A stretch of 31,729 nt of DNA, taken from JAAYCI01 sp031548875. GTDB taxonomy: Bacteria > Bacillota > Clostridia > Oscillospirales > Ruminococcaceae. Location: positions 1 through 31,729 of the forward strand of contig JAVBQQ010000051.1 of the NCBI GenBank assembly GCA_031548875.1. The letters are read 5' to 3'. Position numbers and translations under genes: made by a program. Shown one piece after another: positions 30,762-31,729 of this stretch (its first letter is position 1; the number at the start of each line of letters is the position of its first letter). The notes beneath the pieces were generated by a model that did no database searches, was not told where the DNA came from, and was given only the letters and a program-made list of their open reading frames with translations.

Positions 30762-31562
30762 ATGACACCATTTGCGGGGAACAACCAGGTGACCAGCCCG
30801 TTTGGCTGGCGGACAAGCCCCATCACAGGGGGGACGGAGCACCACAACGGTGAGGATATCATCACGCGCGGCGACTGGGTCGTGCGCGAGGTGAGCGGCG
30901 GCAGGGTGAGCGAGGCAAGCTATGGATACAACGGCGGACGCGGCAACCTTGTGCGGGTGCAGGTGGGCGAGGCGGTGGAGACCTACCAGCATCTGGAGAG
31001 CATCGCCGTACAGCCGGGGCAGGCCGTGGCGCAGGGGGATAAGATCGGCGTGGCAGGCTCGAGCGGGGATTCCACCGGCCGGCACCTGCACTTTGAGGTG
31101 ACGGTGGGCGGCCGGGCGGTAGTGCCCGCCGAGTGGAGCGGCGTGCCCAATCTGACAGGGGACCACGCGGGCAATGATACTGTGGACCGCGCTGCGGAGC
31201 CGCCGGCACCGGTGCAGCCGAGAGAGCCCAAGAAAAGCGTGGAAACAAAGAAGAGTGCAAAGAAGAAAAACACGCCGAGCGCCTCCAAGACGGGGAAAAC
31301 GCCCCAAGCGGCCGCGCCCCAGGCGGAAAACCTGTACGCGACGGGGCGGCGCATCACCGATCTGAAGGGCGCGCCACTGTACGCCACCGCCTATGACGAC
31401 ACGGTGGCCAACTACCTGCCCGACGCGGGTATAGGCGTTGTGAACCCGTTTTACATCCATGACGGGGAAGAGGTGAACGGACGATATCGCATCACCAACA
31501 GTGCCGCGCGGGTGGGCAGCGGCCAAGTGACCGGATGGCTGGACAGGGCGGATATCCACTGA
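30762..31562 (+). CDS. M23 (LytM-type) peptidase, probable phage-associated lysin
   Basis: ATG 30762 follows AGGAGG by 6 nt (266 aa). The M23 zinc site is complete: H28 and D32 in HHNGED, H77 in TYQHLES, and H108/H110 in GRHLHFEV. The N-terminal SPFGWRTSP matches the family. Residues 148-190 are a Lys/Pro/Thr linker and residues 192-266 a C-terminal SH3-like module (ITDLKGAPLYATAYDD, GRYRITNSAARVG). No signal peptide is seen, as expected for a tail- or holin-delivered enzyme. It would cut peptide bridges of peptidoglycan. Coupling to the tail-fibre-like gene supports a phage origin. Confidence 0.88.
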   Translation: MTPFAGNNQVTSPFGWRTSPITGGTEHHNGEDIITRGDWVVREVSGGRVSEASYGYNGGRGNLVRVQVGEAVETYQHLESIAVQPGQAVAQGDKIGVAGSSGDSTGRHLHFEVTVGGRAVVPAEWSGVPNLTGDHAGNDTVDRAAEPPAPVQPREPKKSVETKKSAKKKNTPSASKTGKTPQAAAPQAENLYATGRRITDLKGAPLYATAYDDTVANYLPDAGIGVVNPFYIHDGEEVNGRYRITNSAARVGSGQVTGWLDRADIH

Positions 31563-31729
31563 CGGGCAGGAAGGATGCCTATGTAGTGGCGCCATGTGCA
31601 TAGGATGGGACGGGGGAGGCAAGGGAAAAGCGGGGCCCATTCAGGGCCGCGCGTTTTGGGTCCATTGGATTTTTGGTGTTATACACACAGGCGCTCGGGC
31701 GCCACCTGCGGGCAGGGCGGGCCACGAGG
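31563..31729. other. Right-edge sequence without a supported gene
   Basis: A weak ATG-started frame runs from 31593 to the edge but lacks a clear ribosome binding site or recognisable residues. I assign nothing here. Confidence 0.3.

Noticed and set aside
1..31729. CRISPR array or rRNA
   Set aside because: No regularly spaced direct repeats with unique spacers and no rRNA-like conserved blocks were seen; the only tandem array is the coding repeat in parB.

Overview
The window looks like part of a GC-rich gut Clostridia chromosome (Oscillospiraceae-like is my best guess, inferred from gene content and codon style; no rRNA or other marker gene is present). It falls into four parts.

(1) Positions 1 to about 11,450 are one end of an integrative and conjugative or mobilizable element. 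Its own genes all lie on the minus strand: a partial LtrC/ArdC-like protein running off the left edge, a PcfB-like (DUF3801) protein, a MOB relaxase and its MobC partner, a candidate oriT made of three adjacent hairpins, an unrecognised gene, DUF3846 and DUF7768 proteins, ParB, ParA, a DUF3991/Toprim primase-like protein and a small unknown. A palindrome of about 25 bp with core GTNACAT-ATGTNAC occurs five times at gene junctions, once just upstream of parA. Many element genes start with TTG behind a good ribosome binding site. No integrase is seen, so the rest of the element must lie to the left.

(2) Inside this element, on the plus strand and visibly AT-richer, sits a retron-like cassette (about 8108-10045). 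In order it has a consensus sigma-70 promoter, a heavily structured leader that should be an msr/msd-type RNA, a 61-codon ORF for a cationic/hydrophobic toxin-like peptide, an XRE-family HTH protein, and a reverse transcriptase (YVDD) overlapping it. The small ORF's Shine-Dalgarno (GAAGGAG) is perfectly complementary to a CTCCTTC segment 38 nt upstream, and that segment can also pair with a nearby AGGAG. This looks like an on/off translational switch that reverse-transcribed DNA could flip. It is the most interesting system in the window.

(3) Positions 11,602-14,993 hold two terminators, then a DUF1836 regulator that lacks a normal start at its ribosome binding site, then an NfeD-like protein and a flotillin. 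Positions 15,183-29,377 hold a surface-polymer locus. A plus-strand operon encodes a GT2 glycosyltransferase, a TagG/TagH-like ABC exporter, two CDP-glycerol glycerophosphotransferase-family proteins (one fused to an MptE-like domain), the Kdo route (KdsD, KdsA, KdsC and a CMP-sugar synthetase) and an FkbM methyltransferase. A convergent minus-strand operon encodes an SDR, a TagD-Gfo/Idh fusion and a nucleotidyltransferase-Fe-ADH fusion. The two operons meet at a bidirectional terminator. Together they would make CDP-glycerol-like and CMP-Kdo-like donors, polymerise them and export the polymer.

(4) From 29,528 to the end are a phage-tail-fibre-like protein and an M23 peptidase, probably the edge of a prophage or tail-like particle.
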